Notes under the pieces: model-generated | The model's database searches: none | What the model was told of the DNA's origin: nothing | The model's input: the letters and a program-made list of their open reading frames with translations, nothing else | Shown: one piece after another, positions 1 to 7,722 of the stretch | Numbering within the stretch: the first letter of the stretch is position 1 | How the letters are laid out: each line of letters opens with the position of its first letter | Origin: CAYQVW01 sp964421245 | GTDB lineage: Bacteria > Margulisbacteria > WOR-1 > XYC2-FULL-46-14 | Assembly: GCA_964421245.1 (NCBI GenBank) | Contig: CAYQVW010000002.1 | Location: 1 to 64,000 of the forward strand | DNA length: 64,000 nt | Direction: 5' to 3' | Translations under genes and position numbers: made by a program

Positions 1-38
1 GTTTAGTCGCTGGTTTCCAAAAAGGTTGACTATTGCTT

Positions 39-70
39 TCATAGGCGTCAAAAACGGGTCGAAATTTCAG
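39..70 (-). promoter_or_regulatory. Possible alternative-sigma promoter at left edge
   Basis: On the minus strand CTGAAATTTC is followed by exactly 12 bases and then ACGCCTATGA. The -35 box and spacer match the promoter family seen upstream of the regulon genes in this window, but the -10 box is poor. If real it would drive a minus-strand gene lying beyond the left edge. Confidence 0.3.
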
Positions 71-102
71 CTTTTTTGAGGAATAATCAAAGAGGAACTT
101 AA

Positions 103-1245
103 TTATATTATCTCACCAGACCATAATTTATCCAAAAACTCCTGCCATGGTAAGATCAAAATATTCCCATGTAATATTGGCCTAGAAACTAGAGAAACCA
201 CTATAGAACGCTTTGTCAGATATTCTTCTTTAAACGCCTTCAATCCTTTTAAGTGTTGAAGCCCAATACTATCAGAAGCCTTAATCTCAATTGCAGTTTC
301 ATGGTCACCCAAAATAAAATCCACTTCTAATTGTGACGCAGTACGCCAATACGCAATATTAAAATTCTTTGCAGAATAATGATTATAGGCCATAATTTCT
401 TGCAAAATGAAGTGTTCGAATGCCCGGCCAAAGTTTTCGCTCCCCTGCCTGATATTCTCCCGTTTCAATAAATAATTTGCAACCCCAACATCAAAATAAT
501 AGAAACGGGGAGATTGAATAACTCGACGCTTAGGTTTTTTTTGAAAAGCGGGAATAAAGTGTCCAATCAATGTATCGACTAATATTTGAAAATATCCTTT
601 TGCAGTAACAGGACTAACCCCACACTCAGAAGCAAGATTTTGATAATTAACTATTTGTCCATTGCTAAACGCTGACGCCTCTAAGAACCTTGCAAATGCG
701 GGAATATTACGAGTTACCGCCTCAGCAGCAATCTCTTCTTTAAGATAATCCGCAATATATGATTGTAAAAGCAGTTGGGGTTTTTCGGCCAGGTAATGCC
801 GAGGAATCAAGCCATAATTTATTGCCCGCAGCAGATCAAACTGAGGTATTTCCTTATAAACTAATGGATACAATTCGTAGCGCAAAGCACGTCCACCAAG
901 CAAGTTTGCTCCGGTCCGTTTGATCTTTCGTGCACTTGAACCACATAAGATAAACTGAATTCCGTGATTTACAATCAGCCATTGCACTTCGTCTAGAAGT
1001 GCTGGAATTTTTTGTACTTCATCAATTATAACTGGTTTATTTCCTGGAGGACTTGCCAAAAGTTCTTTACGCAGCAAACTAGGATCAGCTGTCAAACGAG
1101 CAAATTCATCAGACAAAAGCAGATCATATCTTGTAGAATCGGGAAAGAGCATTTTAAGCAGAGTACTCTTACCTGTTTGCCTTGCACCCCACAAAAAACA
1201 AGATTCTCTTCCTAAATCAGTAAATTTTTGCTCTCTTTTGTACAT
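103..1245 (-). CDS. AAA_14/DUF4143-type ATPase
   Basis: A 380-residue ATPase of the AAA_14 plus DUF4143 architecture, common in bacteria and archaea and often found in accessory DNA. The Walker A is GARQTGKS (about residues 20-27), the Walker B is PVIIDEVQK (about 71-79), and ILCGSSARK serves as sensor 1. A helical and winged region follows. The C-terminal DUF4143 part has the nuclease-like pattern LEVDFILGDHETAIEIKAS (D, then E-x-K), as in PD-(D/E)XK folds. Cellular role is unknown for the family; some members are suspected of acting in defence or as toxin-antitoxin components. It is a single gene with its own sigma70 promoter (TTGATA-N16-TATAAT) and is not part of the alternative-sigma regulon. 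Family assignment is firm; function is open. Confidence 0.85.
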   Translation of the reverse strand: MYKREQKFTDLGRESCFLWGARQTGKSTLLKMLFPDSTRYDLLLSDEFARLTADPSLLRKELLASPPGNKPVIIDEVQKIPALLDEVQWLIVNHGIQFILCGSSARKIKRTGANLLGGRALRYELYPLVYKEIPQFDLLRAINYGLIPRHYLAEKPQLLLQSYIADYLKEEIAAEAVTRNIPAFARFLEASAFSNGQIVNYQNLASECGVSPVTAKGYFQILVDTLIGHFIPAFQKKPKRRVIQSPRFYYFDVGVANYLLKRENIRQGSENFGRAFEHFILQEIMAYNHYSAKNFNIAYWRTASQLEVDFILGDHETAIEIKASDSIGLQHLKGLKAFKEEYLTKRSIVVSLVSRPILHGNILILPWQEFLDKLWSGEII

Positions 1246-1278
1246 AAGCTTTAATATGATAATCCAAAACTATTATTT

Positions 1279-1306
1279 ATTATATCATGATAAGCCAAAA
1301 TATCAA
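1279..1306 (-). promoter_or_regulatory. Sigma70 promoter of the AAA ATPase gene
   Basis: On the minus strand TTGATA (1301-1306), a 16-base spacer and TATAAT (1279-1284) lie about 33 bases before the start codon at 1245. Confidence 0.6.
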
Positions 1307-1310
1307 CTCC

Positions 1311-1344
1311 AAAAAAAAGAGCCGCTGAATTTCTTCAGCGGCTC
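1311..1344 (-). terminator. Rho-independent terminator of the 319-residue gene
   Basis: Reading the minus strand, GAGCCGCTGAA and TTCAGCGGCTC form a perfect 11-bp stem with a 4-base loop, followed by eight T. It lies just past the stop codon at 1367. Confidence 0.93.
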
Positions 1345-1366
1345 CATGAAAACTCGAGATTAACTA

Positions 1367-2326
1367 TTATATCTCTTCTTTTACTGCGTCAATGATCGTT
1401 GCTAACTTCGCACGCATTGCTGTGTGAGTAGTTCTAATAACTGTATCTTTACCCTGTTCAGTTTCAGTTAAATCTTCCCAGTTTTTTGCAGCCAAAGGAT
1501 CACAACCATATGAACCCCAATCATTGTGAGTCATCCACAATTGGTGGAAAGCTGGATCAGCTTGATCTGCTGCAATGTAGCTAAGATCTTGAGCTGCAAT
1601 TATAATTGCAGAATCAACTACTGCTTCTTTTTGAAGGTCCATCAACAAGGTTTTCATAGCTGCGTTAGCTTCGCCAGTGAAAACCACGTCTACCCAAGAC
1701 AATAATACCCCTGCTTCCATGTAGAGGTTGTTCAATATCTTGGTTCCTTTTCCTTGAGCCTTAAGATCTACCAACTTTGCAACAGCTTTTGCACTTGTTT
1801 TTCCAAAGAAGGCGTAAAAATCTGCTTCTTTTCCATCAAGAATATCTGCAGGTTTTAGGAAAGCTTTGTCTGGTTTAGAAAGCATTTGTTTAACCATTGC
1901 CTTTCCATCTTCTGTCAAACATGCCATCAAAGGTGCAAGGTCTGCTCCAGGAACAATCACGTTAGTTGTCCCTACAACTTCTCCAGCTTCATTAAACTCT
2001 GGCATAACTGGAGCAACATATTCTCCATCTGCCCTCAATTGATCCAAAACTTGAGCATAAAAATAAGACTGGTTATGGGTAACATCAGCTAATTCAAACT
2101 GTGTAGCCATTGGAAGGGCGTTGAATGCTGCAACCCCTGCTGTATAAACTGGTTTCATATCAGCAATTAATGCTTGACGGGCATCTGCCTCTCCTAAATT
2201 AATTCTAGTTGAAATTGCGGCTTTATAATCAACTGCTGCTCCTGCTCCTTCCCCTGTTCCACTTGCTGCAAAATTCATTCCTTTTAATGCTGTCGGTAAC
2301 CCTACTCCTGTTAAATTCACTCCCAT
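1367..2326 (-). CDS. Unrecognised 319-residue protein of the alternative-sigma regulon
   Basis: I do not recognise this protein. It is alanine-rich and acidic, with no signal peptide or membrane segment. The first 40 residues are glycine-rich and low in charge (MGVNLTGVGLPTALKGMNF); the rest looks alpha-helical. Near the C-terminus, about residues 265-305, W-x5-W-x9-DPLAAKNWEDLTETEQ followed by D and R-T recalls the RyR-type repeat (W, D, W/P, L-x-E-x-E, D-x-x-R), but this is only a resemblance. It has an AGGAGG ribosome binding site, a long leader that contains a palindromic repeat, its own copy of the GTGAAATTTT-N12-ACGA promoter (2438-2469) and a strong terminator, so it forms a single-gene unit. 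The next upstream gene (2482) is read in the same direction from another copy of the same promoter. Confidence 0.8.
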   Translation of the reverse strand: MGVNLTGVGLPTALKGMNFAASGTGEGAGAAVDYKAAISTRINLGEADARQALIADMKPVYTAGVAAFNALPMATQFELADVTHNQSYFYAQVLDQLRADGEYVAPVMPEFNEAGEVVGTTNVIVPGADLAPLMACLTEDGKAMVKQMLSKPDKAFLKPADILDGKEADFYAFFGKTSAKAVAKLVDLKAQGKGTKILNNLYMEAGVLLSWVDVVFTGEANAAMKTLLMDLQKEAVVDSAIIIAAQDLSYIAADQADPAFHQLWMTHNDWGSYGCDPLAAKNWEDLTETEQGKDTVIRTTHTAMRAKLATIIDAVKEEI

Positions 2327-2356
2327 TTAATTTTCCTCCTTTATTTTTAAATGTAC

Positions 2357-2376
2357 GGACAGCTCGCGAGCTGTCC
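2357..2376. repeat. Palindromic repeat (GACAGSTC family), leader copy
   Basis: GGACAGCTC-GC-GAGCTGTCC is a perfect palindrome in the leader of the 319-residue gene. It is preceded by TGTAC. It belongs to the same family as the copies at 6291 and, inside glmM, at 54386. Confidence 0.75.
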
Positions 2377-2437
2377 CTTCCCTCAAAATCCTTTTCCTAC
2401 ATTCCCACCTCCCGTTTTTATTTTCCTTTTCCCTACA

Positions 2438-2469
2438 TATTTTTCGTATACTATTTGGAAAAATTTCAC
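2438..2469 (-). promoter_or_regulatory. Alternative-sigma promoter P1
   Basis: Minus strand: GTGAAATTTT (2460-2469), exactly 12 bases, ACGAAAAATA (2438-2447). It drives the gene starting at 2326. The -10 box is weaker than in most copies of the family. Confidence 0.7.
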
Positions 2470-2481
2470 ACTATTTTTCTA

Positions 2482-3972
2482 TTAAACCTCTACTCTTCTT
2501 TTCGCCATAGCTGTATAAGCAATATACTGGGCAAGTTTTCTTGGATCACTATTAACAATTAATCCCCGAAAACTTTCTGGATCCTCTTGAGCTGAGTTAA
2601 AGATATGCAGTCCGGCATTTGTTATATTGTCATAAGAAACATCTTTCCCTGCATCATACCACTGTTCGGTCATAACCGGATCATCTGTTAAAGGGTGCAA
2701 ATGTACTGGAACCCCTTCCCTAAAAGCTGCCTTAGCATTAGGCACAACTCCCTTGTTTCCTTCAGCAGCATAACACAAATCAAGTCTTAAGCCGATTGAT
2801 CTCCCAGAATAAGCATCAGCATAAGCCTCGGGATTATTAGCTGTAAAAACATAAGAACCTGACTCTCTCGAGTCAGCTGAGACCCAAGGATAATATTCTG
2901 ACCGGGAAACACCAAGTAGGCGAGCTCCTGTTTCGCCAAAAATTCTTATAAGCACCCCATCAACTCCTGTCTCGGAAAAACCAAAGATTTGCCCAAGCTC
3001 GCTCAAAGGATAGTCAAGAGTTCGTAAGTGAAATTTCAGACTCCTCAAAAAGTCCTCAACAGCATCCATTTCCATAGGCCCATTCCCTTTATTATCTGTC
3101 TGACTCCTTCCTGTAACAGACATAATAAAAGAGGCACCAGCCATTAATTGCTGAACACTATGAATCGGTGAAGTAATATCAGTAATCGCACTATGAACAG
3201 CTGCAACCTGTTCTGTATTTAAAGTTACTATTCCCTCACCCGGTTCAACAATAATAGGATTATCATAATCATCCTGCAGGGTTATAACTCTTCTCTCAAC
3301 CTGACCAATAAATCCTTCGCTAAAAGCAGCCAGCTCCGGAACTTCTTCTGTTAATACACCAAAGGGCTCTTCTCCCTTGTTGGGAGCATGCGGAGCCAAT
3401 TCAACATCTCCTTTTTCAGCTAAATGACCAAGAACTGTTTCTGCAACTTCCCCTACGTGTTGAGTCAAACCAGAAAGGGTCACAGCACCCATTGGATGAA
3501 AGGCTTCCTCTTCTATTCTAGTTTTTAAAAGATCGGTTCCTCCACAGAGCTCATAAACCTCCTGGGCTACTTCTTCTGGAGTTTTAACTATAGTAATTTG
3601 ACGTTTAATCTTTGCCGGCGTCCATTTACCATCAGGATCTACTTCCTTTAAAAGTTTAATTAGAGTATTGATGGCCTCCGATTGCTCGTCCTGAAAATAA
3701 GTAACACAGTTCTCTAAACGACTAATACCATTAATTTCAGCATTATTACTAACTACAGAACCATAGGTAGGGATCTTACGATCCAGGTACATTACTACTT
3801 GTCTACCCTGGGCCAAGGCATTAACAACATCAGAACTAAAGGCATAATTACCACCACCAATGCAAATTAAAACATCAGAGAAAGAAACACTGTCTCTAGA
3901 ATAATTTTCTACAAAATGGATTCCTGGAATTGTAGCATCATTCCCAGCAATTAATCCCCGTTCTCCCATCAT
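2482..3972 (-). CDS. C-terminal part of an amber-interrupted SLOG-like protein
   Basis: 496 residues in the same frame as the upstream fragment at 4006-4446; only 12 codons lie between them, one of which is TAG. The first part (SDVLICIGGGNYAFSSDVV, then a strand QVVMYLD) looks like the glycine-rich second half of a Rossmann-like nucleotide-binding domain of the SLOG/LOG kind. The remaining 370 residues, including a stretch with LHPLTDDPVMTEQWYDAG, are not recognised. The ATG at 3972 has no convincing ribosome binding site, which supports this being the distal part of one longer gene rather than an independent gene. It has no signal peptide. Transcription would come from promoter P2 through the upstream fragment. 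Whether it is expressed depends on read-through, re-initiation, or the TAG being an assembly error. Confidence 0.65.
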   Translation of the reverse strand: MMGERGLIAGNDATIPGIHFVENYSRDSVSFSDVLICIGGGNYAFSSDVVNALAQGRQVVMYLDRKIPTYGSVVSNNAEINGISRLENCVTYFQDEQSEAINTLIKLLKEVDPDGKWTPAKIKRQITIVKTPEEVAQEVYELCGGTDLLKTRIEEEAFHPMGAVTLSGLTQHVGEVAETVLGHLAEKGDVELAPHAPNKGEEPFGVLTEEVPELAAFSEGFIGQVERRVITLQDDYDNPIIVEPGEGIVTLNTEQVAAVHSAITDITSPIHSVQQLMAGASFIMSVTGRSQTDNKGNGPMEMDAVEDFLRSLKFHLRTLDYPLSELGQIFGFSETGVDGVLIRIFGETGARLLGVSRSEYYPWVSADSRESGSYVFTANNPEAYADAYSGRSIGLRLDLCYAAEGNKGVVPNAKAAFREGVPVHLHPLTDDPVMTEQWYDAGKDVSYDNITNAGLHIFNSAQEDPESFRGLIVNSDPRKLAQYIAYTAMAKRRVEV

Positions 3973-4005
3973 CCAGTCATCAGTAAAGGCAATAACGGGG
4001 GTCTG

Positions 4006-4008
4006 CTA
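4006..4008 (-). other. In-frame amber codon splitting one long gene
   Basis: The sequence reads GCT-TTT-AGG-TAG-CAG-ACC-CCC on the minus strand. The open frame continues on both sides with no shift. A single C-to-T change (CAG to TAG) would explain it. Confidence 0.8.
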
Positions 4009-4446
4009 CCTAAAAGCCACCTCGCGAACCTCTTTATCAACCGCCTGACCGGCAGTAGCGGAAGTCATAAGGGCAATATCCTTTCCAGGAATAATCCCAA
4101 CTCGTCTTAAACGGGAAAAAACATGATTAAAAATTCCATCTACCAAGTCACGAAAATAACGGTTTAGTCCTTCTTGTCTAAAGTTGGAATTACCAACTAC
4201 TAATAACCTGGCTTTTACAGGAGCTAAAACTTGCTCAACCTGTTCTCTGGATATTTGTTTATCCGCCAACAATTCTTCGTTTGTCCTATAAGGAGCTACA
4301 TCATCAGTTGATAAATTGGGTCGTAAAACACCTGCTTCATCCCAAATAAGCGGCCTAAACCGGCAAAGGGGGGTATACCTACTAGAATTGGTTCCAAAAA
4401 CAGATGTTAACCTAGAAAACACTCCTGAACTTAACTGATTCCCCAT
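4006..4446 (-). CDS. N-terminal part of an amber-interrupted SLOG-like protein
   Basis: 146 residues beginning with AGGGAGGAATAAG-ATG, a good ribosome binding site, then a glycine/serine-rich N-terminus (MGNQLSSGVFSRLTSVFG) and the first half of a Rossmann-like domain (ARLLVVGNSNF and KDIALMTSATAG). The frame stops at TAG (4006-4008) in the middle of the predicted alpha/beta domain and continues unbroken for 507 codons beyond it (QTPVIAFTDDWMMGERG...). The fragment alone would not make a complete fold. I read 2482-4446 as one gene of about 654 codons interrupted by a single nonsense codon. TAG is an ordinary stop elsewhere in the window (glmM, argB, the NHL gene), so general recoding of TAG is unlikely. 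It is driven by alternative-sigma promoter P2, back to back with P3. Confidence 0.7.
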   Translation of the reverse strand: MGNQLSSGVFSRLTSVFGTNSSRYTPLCRFRPLIWDEAGVLRPNLSTDDVAPYRTNEELLADKQISREQVEQVLAPVKARLLVVGNSNFRQEGLNRYFRDLVDGIFNHVFSRLRRVGIIPGKDIALMTSATAGQAVDKEVREVAFR

Positions 4447-4483
4447 TCTTATTCCTCCCTGAAAGTTTTTTTACTCTTCTACA

Positions 4484-4515
4484 TAGTTATCGTCACTTCT
4501 TGCAAAAAATTTCAC
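4484..4515 (-). promoter_or_regulatory. Alternative-sigma promoter P2
   Basis: Minus strand: GTGAAATTTT (4506-4515), exactly 12 bases, ACGATAACTA (4484-4493). It lies 37 bases before the start at 4446 and is back to back with P3, with 16 bases between the two -35 boxes. Confidence 0.85.
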
Positions 4516-4531
4516 TTCATTTTATTTTTGG

Positions 4532-4563
4532 GTGAAATTTATCTCTAATTCTATCGATAATAA
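4532..4563 (+). promoter_or_regulatory. Alternative-sigma promoter P3
   Basis: Plus strand: GTGAAATTTA (4532-4541), exactly 12 bases, TCGATAATAT (4554-4563). The GTG of the -35 box is in frame with the downstream gene and can be mistaken for its start codon. Confidence 0.85.
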
Positions 4564-4579
4564 TATAGGAGATAACAAG

Positions 4580-6250
4580 TTGAGTAAAATAGATTGTAAT
4601 TTTAAAGTTAAAACCGCAGCACTTCCCGTACTAAGAAGTGTTGAAAGAACAAGTGCTTCGGATTTTAGAATTGGTTTCTTCGCAGATCTGCATAGCGGAC
4701 ATGCAAATCTTTTAAAAATCGCAGCACTTCGCCAATCCCTGAAACTCGATCTCTTTGCAAGTATTGGTGACCTGACCGAAGGGGGACAGTATCCTGCACA
4801 ATTATTTGCAATGATTAATGTTTTAAATGACCTAGGTCTCGCCTTTAACGTAATTGGAAACCATTTCTTTGATTTTGAAGACAGAGCAATTCGCTCCGGA
4901 ACCATGGCACTCCTTGAAGAATTAAAATCTTCAGCAAAAGCCTGCTTAACAAATGACCCATCGTATCGAACTCCGGGAATGACTCTTCTTCTAACAATTA
5001 AAAGGTTAAAAGAACAGTTAATCCAGGAAGCAATGGTCAGAGCCTTTGGGAAAAATATCGTACTAGATCAGGCAATACGTATGGCAAACTTCCCTCTCCT
5101 AAGCCTGAACCTTGAATTTGAACCGGGAAGTACCCTCGAAAGACAAGTTGGGCAGGGAATCCTTCCTTATTATATACATTATATATATGGGAGAAAGATC
5201 GCCTTTATAGGGGTAACGACCGAAACTATAAACCATGAGTTTGGTCACCACAAAAAAATGGGATATGAATCTACTGTCTCGGTAAAAGAAGAGCCGCTTG
5301 AAGATCAAGTGCGAACAACTATCCAAGAACTTGATGCCGACAATGTTATCTTGGCATCACACCTTGGATTTCTACAAGATATAGAAATGGCGAGCAGCAT
5401 TCCTGAAATAGATCTGGTTCTAGGAAGCCATACTCATAACATAACTCACAAACAGGTTGTCCATCAAGACGGCAAAGCAATTCCAATTATCTATACCGGA
5501 ATTAAAGGTGCAGCCTTAGGTATCGTCGATGTAAATTTTAATGGTGATGGAAGGATGGAATCAACCCCCTATATAATTGATATGGATGCACAACCAAAGG
5601 TAAGAGTTCCAAGTGTTTTTAATTACAGGCCAAGGGTTGTCGGAAAATTAGAACATCCTCTTTCATTAAAATATAAATCTACTCAACCAATCCCATTAAT
5701 GAATTTTATTAGCGATTCATACAGAGAACATACCGGTACTGATATTGCATTAGCTATCGCAGGAGATGTTAGGGCCGGTCTCCCTGCAGGAGAAATAACG
5801 GAAACAGATATTGAAGAAATGCTCCCCTGGCCTTCAGAATTATCTATTATAAAATCCACCGGTCAAGAAATTATTAATATTCTGCAATTTGCAGCAGATG
5901 TATCATATTATGGAAGCGGAAGAACTTTACTGTTCCATCCATCTGGATTAAAATACTCTGTAAACAAAGAGGGAAAAATAGAAAATGTAAGTATACTAAG
6001 AGAGGGAAGCTATATTCCAATTCAACCGGACGAATCATATACTGTCACAATCCCAGAATACCTGGCAAAAGATGGAATTCCAGGTTTATCATTCCAAGCA
6101 ATAAGAAAAAATAACACAACTCTTACAAACAAAGAGATAATTTTATACCAATTCAGCAGATCAGGGGTTACAAGGGTTGACGAAAAAGTGAGGATAAAAA
6201 TTGATCCAGAATCAGATCGACTATATAACAATCCGGATATAACCTATTAA
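4580..6250 (+). CDS. Cytoplasmic 5'-nucleotidase-like metallophosphatase
   Basis: 556 residues from a TTG start preceded by AGGAGA. The open frame extends up to GTG at 4532, but that GTG is the -35 box of promoter P3, so TTG-4580 is preferred. It has the two-domain 5'-nucleotidase (UshA/NT5E) layout. The N-terminal calcineurin-like metallophosphatase contains D-x-H (D36, H38), GD (D64), GNH (N94, H95), SHLG and GSHTHN. The C-terminal 5'-nucleotidase domain contains AIAGDVRAG and LPWPSEL. The usual GNHEFD is GNHFFDF here, with the metal and catalytic N and H kept. Unlike periplasmic UshA-type enzymes it has no signal peptide (MSKIDCNFKVKTAALP), so it probably acts in the cytoplasm or is exported by another route. 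Substrate cannot be told from sequence. It sits in the alternative-sigma regulon. Confidence 0.85.
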   Translation: MSKIDCNFKVKTAALPVLRSVERTSASDFRIGFFADLHSGHANLLKIAALRQSLKLDLFASIGDLTEGGQYPAQLFAMINVLNDLGLAFNVIGNHFFDFEDRAIRSGTMALLEELKSSAKACLTNDPSYRTPGMTLLLTIKRLKEQLIQEAMVRAFGKNIVLDQAIRMANFPLLSLNLEFEPGSTLERQVGQGILPYYIHYIYGRKIAFIGVTTETINHEFGHHKKMGYESTVSVKEEPLEDQVRTTIQELDADNVILASHLGFLQDIEMASSIPEIDLVLGSHTHNITHKQVVHQDGKAIPIIYTGIKGAALGIVDVNFNGDGRMESTPYIIDMDAQPKVRVPSVFNYRPRVVGKLEHPLSLKYKSTQPIPLMNFISDSYREHTGTDIALAIAGDVRAGLPAGEITETDIEEMLPWPSELSIIKSTGQEIINILQFAADVSYYGSGRTLLFHPSGLKYSVNKEGKIENVSILREGSYIPIQPDESYTVTIPEYLAKDGIPGLSFQAIRKNNTTLTNKEIILYQFSRSGVTRVDEKVRIKIDPESDRLYNNPDITY

Positions 6251-6254
6251 ATAG

Positions 6255-6286
6255 GTGAAATTTAAATTTTGTTTCGTCGATATATA
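6255..6286 (+). promoter_or_regulatory. Alternative-sigma promoter P4
   Basis: Plus strand: GTGAAATTTA (6255-6264), exactly 12 bases, TCGATATATA (6277-6286). It starts five bases after the stop codon of the preceding gene and drives the radical SAM and kinase-fold genes. Confidence 0.87.
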
Positions 6287-6290
6287 CGTA

Positions 6291-6326
6291 GGCAGTAGTG
6301 ACAGGTCGCGACCTGTCACTACTGCC
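6291..6326. repeat. 36-bp perfect palindrome in the leader of the radical SAM gene
   Basis: GGCAGTAGTGACAGGTCG followed directly by its exact reverse complement. The central GACAGGTC-GC-GACCTGTC is the same family as 2357 and 54386, here with longer arms. It begins within a few bases of the predicted transcription start and would fold into an 18-bp (loopless at DNA level) hairpin at the 5' end of the mRNA. Confidence 0.85.
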
Positions 6327-6351
6327 CGTACAGAAAATAATAGGAGAATAA

Positions 6352-7719
6352 ATGGGAATACCAGCAACTAACCGAAGAGCCATTCAAAGAGATCCGATTC
6401 GTGTTTTCAACGGATTGGCAGAGAGAGAAATCAGAAGTGCTATTATGCACCTCTTCTCAGTTTTGGTTCAAAGAGGTTGCTTGCAACGTTGCTGGGGCTG
6501 TCACGCAACATCCTACAGAACACCAACCAATGCAGATTGGGATAATACTGAATTACTTATAGATGGTACTGCCTCTGCAATGAAAAAATTTGATGTTAAA
6601 CCCTATCGTCCTTTAATCGAAGTATTTCGAGATAACGATCCTTCCTGGACCAGATTTCCAGATCGACCAGATTATGGCGTCGGAAATTTAGCACAAAGAA
6701 TTCATGATAGGTGGGGCTTACCTTCAAAAATAATGACCTCTGGACTTCCATTTGATCAAGTCGATTTTATGCTTGATCAATACAGAATCGGTATTCCCTA
6801 TTTCTTTTCAACCGCAGTATCTGTCTCAATCCAAACTGGAAATTACCTTTTAGATATTGACCAAGATGTTAGGACCAGGGCAAGGCTAATTGATACCTTT
6901 ATTGAACACAACCCATCCCACGTCCCAGCCTTTTTAGATATTATGTTTTATACACCAGAAGGAGATGATCCAAAAACATTAGAAACAATTGCTCTGTTCA
7001 GAAAAATTGCGAAAGCAAGTCACCACCTCCCAAAAGATTTGGCCGATTTTGATTTTAATCAAGTTGACGGAAGCAAAAATGATAAATTTATGGACAAAAG
7101 TAAGAGAGTCGGTATAAGAACCTCTCCGTTCCTTTCAATATCATCTTGGAGAGGTATTGTAACTGACGGTCAGAAATTAAACCAGGTACAAATTAGTGAC
7201 TGGTTATCAATTTTTGAAGGAGAAGACGATATTGCTTTTAAAGTCGGAGATGAATACTATACCAGAAGTGAGCTAAAAGCAAATTTATATCGTAGATCTC
7301 TATTTATTGAGGCGCTAAGAGGACTTGCATCAGATAATGCAAGAGAAGCTGTTAGGAGATCGAAAGAACAAGCAGTACTACACATAGAAGAAGCAAAATT
7401 AAAGTTGGAATCAGATGAAGAAGATAAAGTTGCAGCTGCACTAAGACAAATGGATAAAGGCATGAGTTTATTGAAAAATGGAGACGGGAAAGCAGAAACA
7501 AATAGTTGGTTAGTTGGGCACGAAAAAATCCCGAGACTAGATGAAATATTTTGTACAGAATTTGATCTTACCCCTCCTATCGTAAGCAACAGCTACAGAA
7601 AAGGACTGACTGAATGTGGTCTTCGTCTAGGCCCTGCTATCAACTTTATTGTTAGTAATATTGCTGGTGGAGAGTTGCAAGAAATTATCCCTTGGGTAAG
7701 ACTAAATTTTGGAGAATAA
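6352..7719 (+). CDS. Radical SAM-like protein with C-x3-C-x2-C cluster motif
   Basis: 455 residues; AGGAGA ribosome binding site. An N-terminal segment of about 40 residues is followed by GCLQRCWGC, which has the C-x3-C-x2-C pattern (C43, C47, C50) that binds the 4Fe-4S cluster in radical SAM enzymes. The following 200 residues alternate strands and helices as expected for a TIM barrel (RPLIEVF, SKIMTSGLPF, SVSIQTGN, AFLDIMFYTPEG). The last 150 residues include a charged helical stretch (about 320-375) and a conserved-looking end, and are not recognised. No SPASM-type extra cysteine cluster is visible. The chemistry and substrate are unknown. It is followed after 3 bases by a kinase-fold gene, so the two are translationally coupled and may act on one substrate. 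It is transcribed from alternative-sigma promoter P4. Confidence 0.75.
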   Translation: MGIPATNRRAIQRDPIRVFNGLAEREIRSAIMHLFSVLVQRGCLQRCWGCHATSYRTPTNADWDNTELLIDGTASAMKKFDVKPYRPLIEVFRDNDPSWTRFPDRPDYGVGNLAQRIHDRWGLPSKIMTSGLPFDQVDFMLDQYRIGIPYFFSTAVSVSIQTGNYLLDIDQDVRTRARLIDTFIEHNPSHVPAFLDIMFYTPEGDDPKTLETIALFRKIAKASHHLPKDLADFDFNQVDGSKNDKFMDKSKRVGIRTSPFLSISSWRGIVTDGQKLNQVQISDWLSIFEGEDDIAFKVGDEYYTRSELKANLYRRSLFIEALRGLASDNAREAVRRSKEQAVLHIEEAKLKLESDEEDKVAAALRQMDKGMSLLKNGDGKAETNSWLVGHEKIPRLDEIFCTEFDLTPPIVSNSYRKGLTECGLRLGPAINFIVSNIAGGELQEIIPWVRLNFGE

Positions 7720-7722
7720 AAG

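Noticed and set aside
4006..4008. Pyrrolysine or general amber recoding
   Set aside because: TAG is an ordinary stop at the end of glmM, argB and the NHL gene, and no pyl gene is visible in the window.
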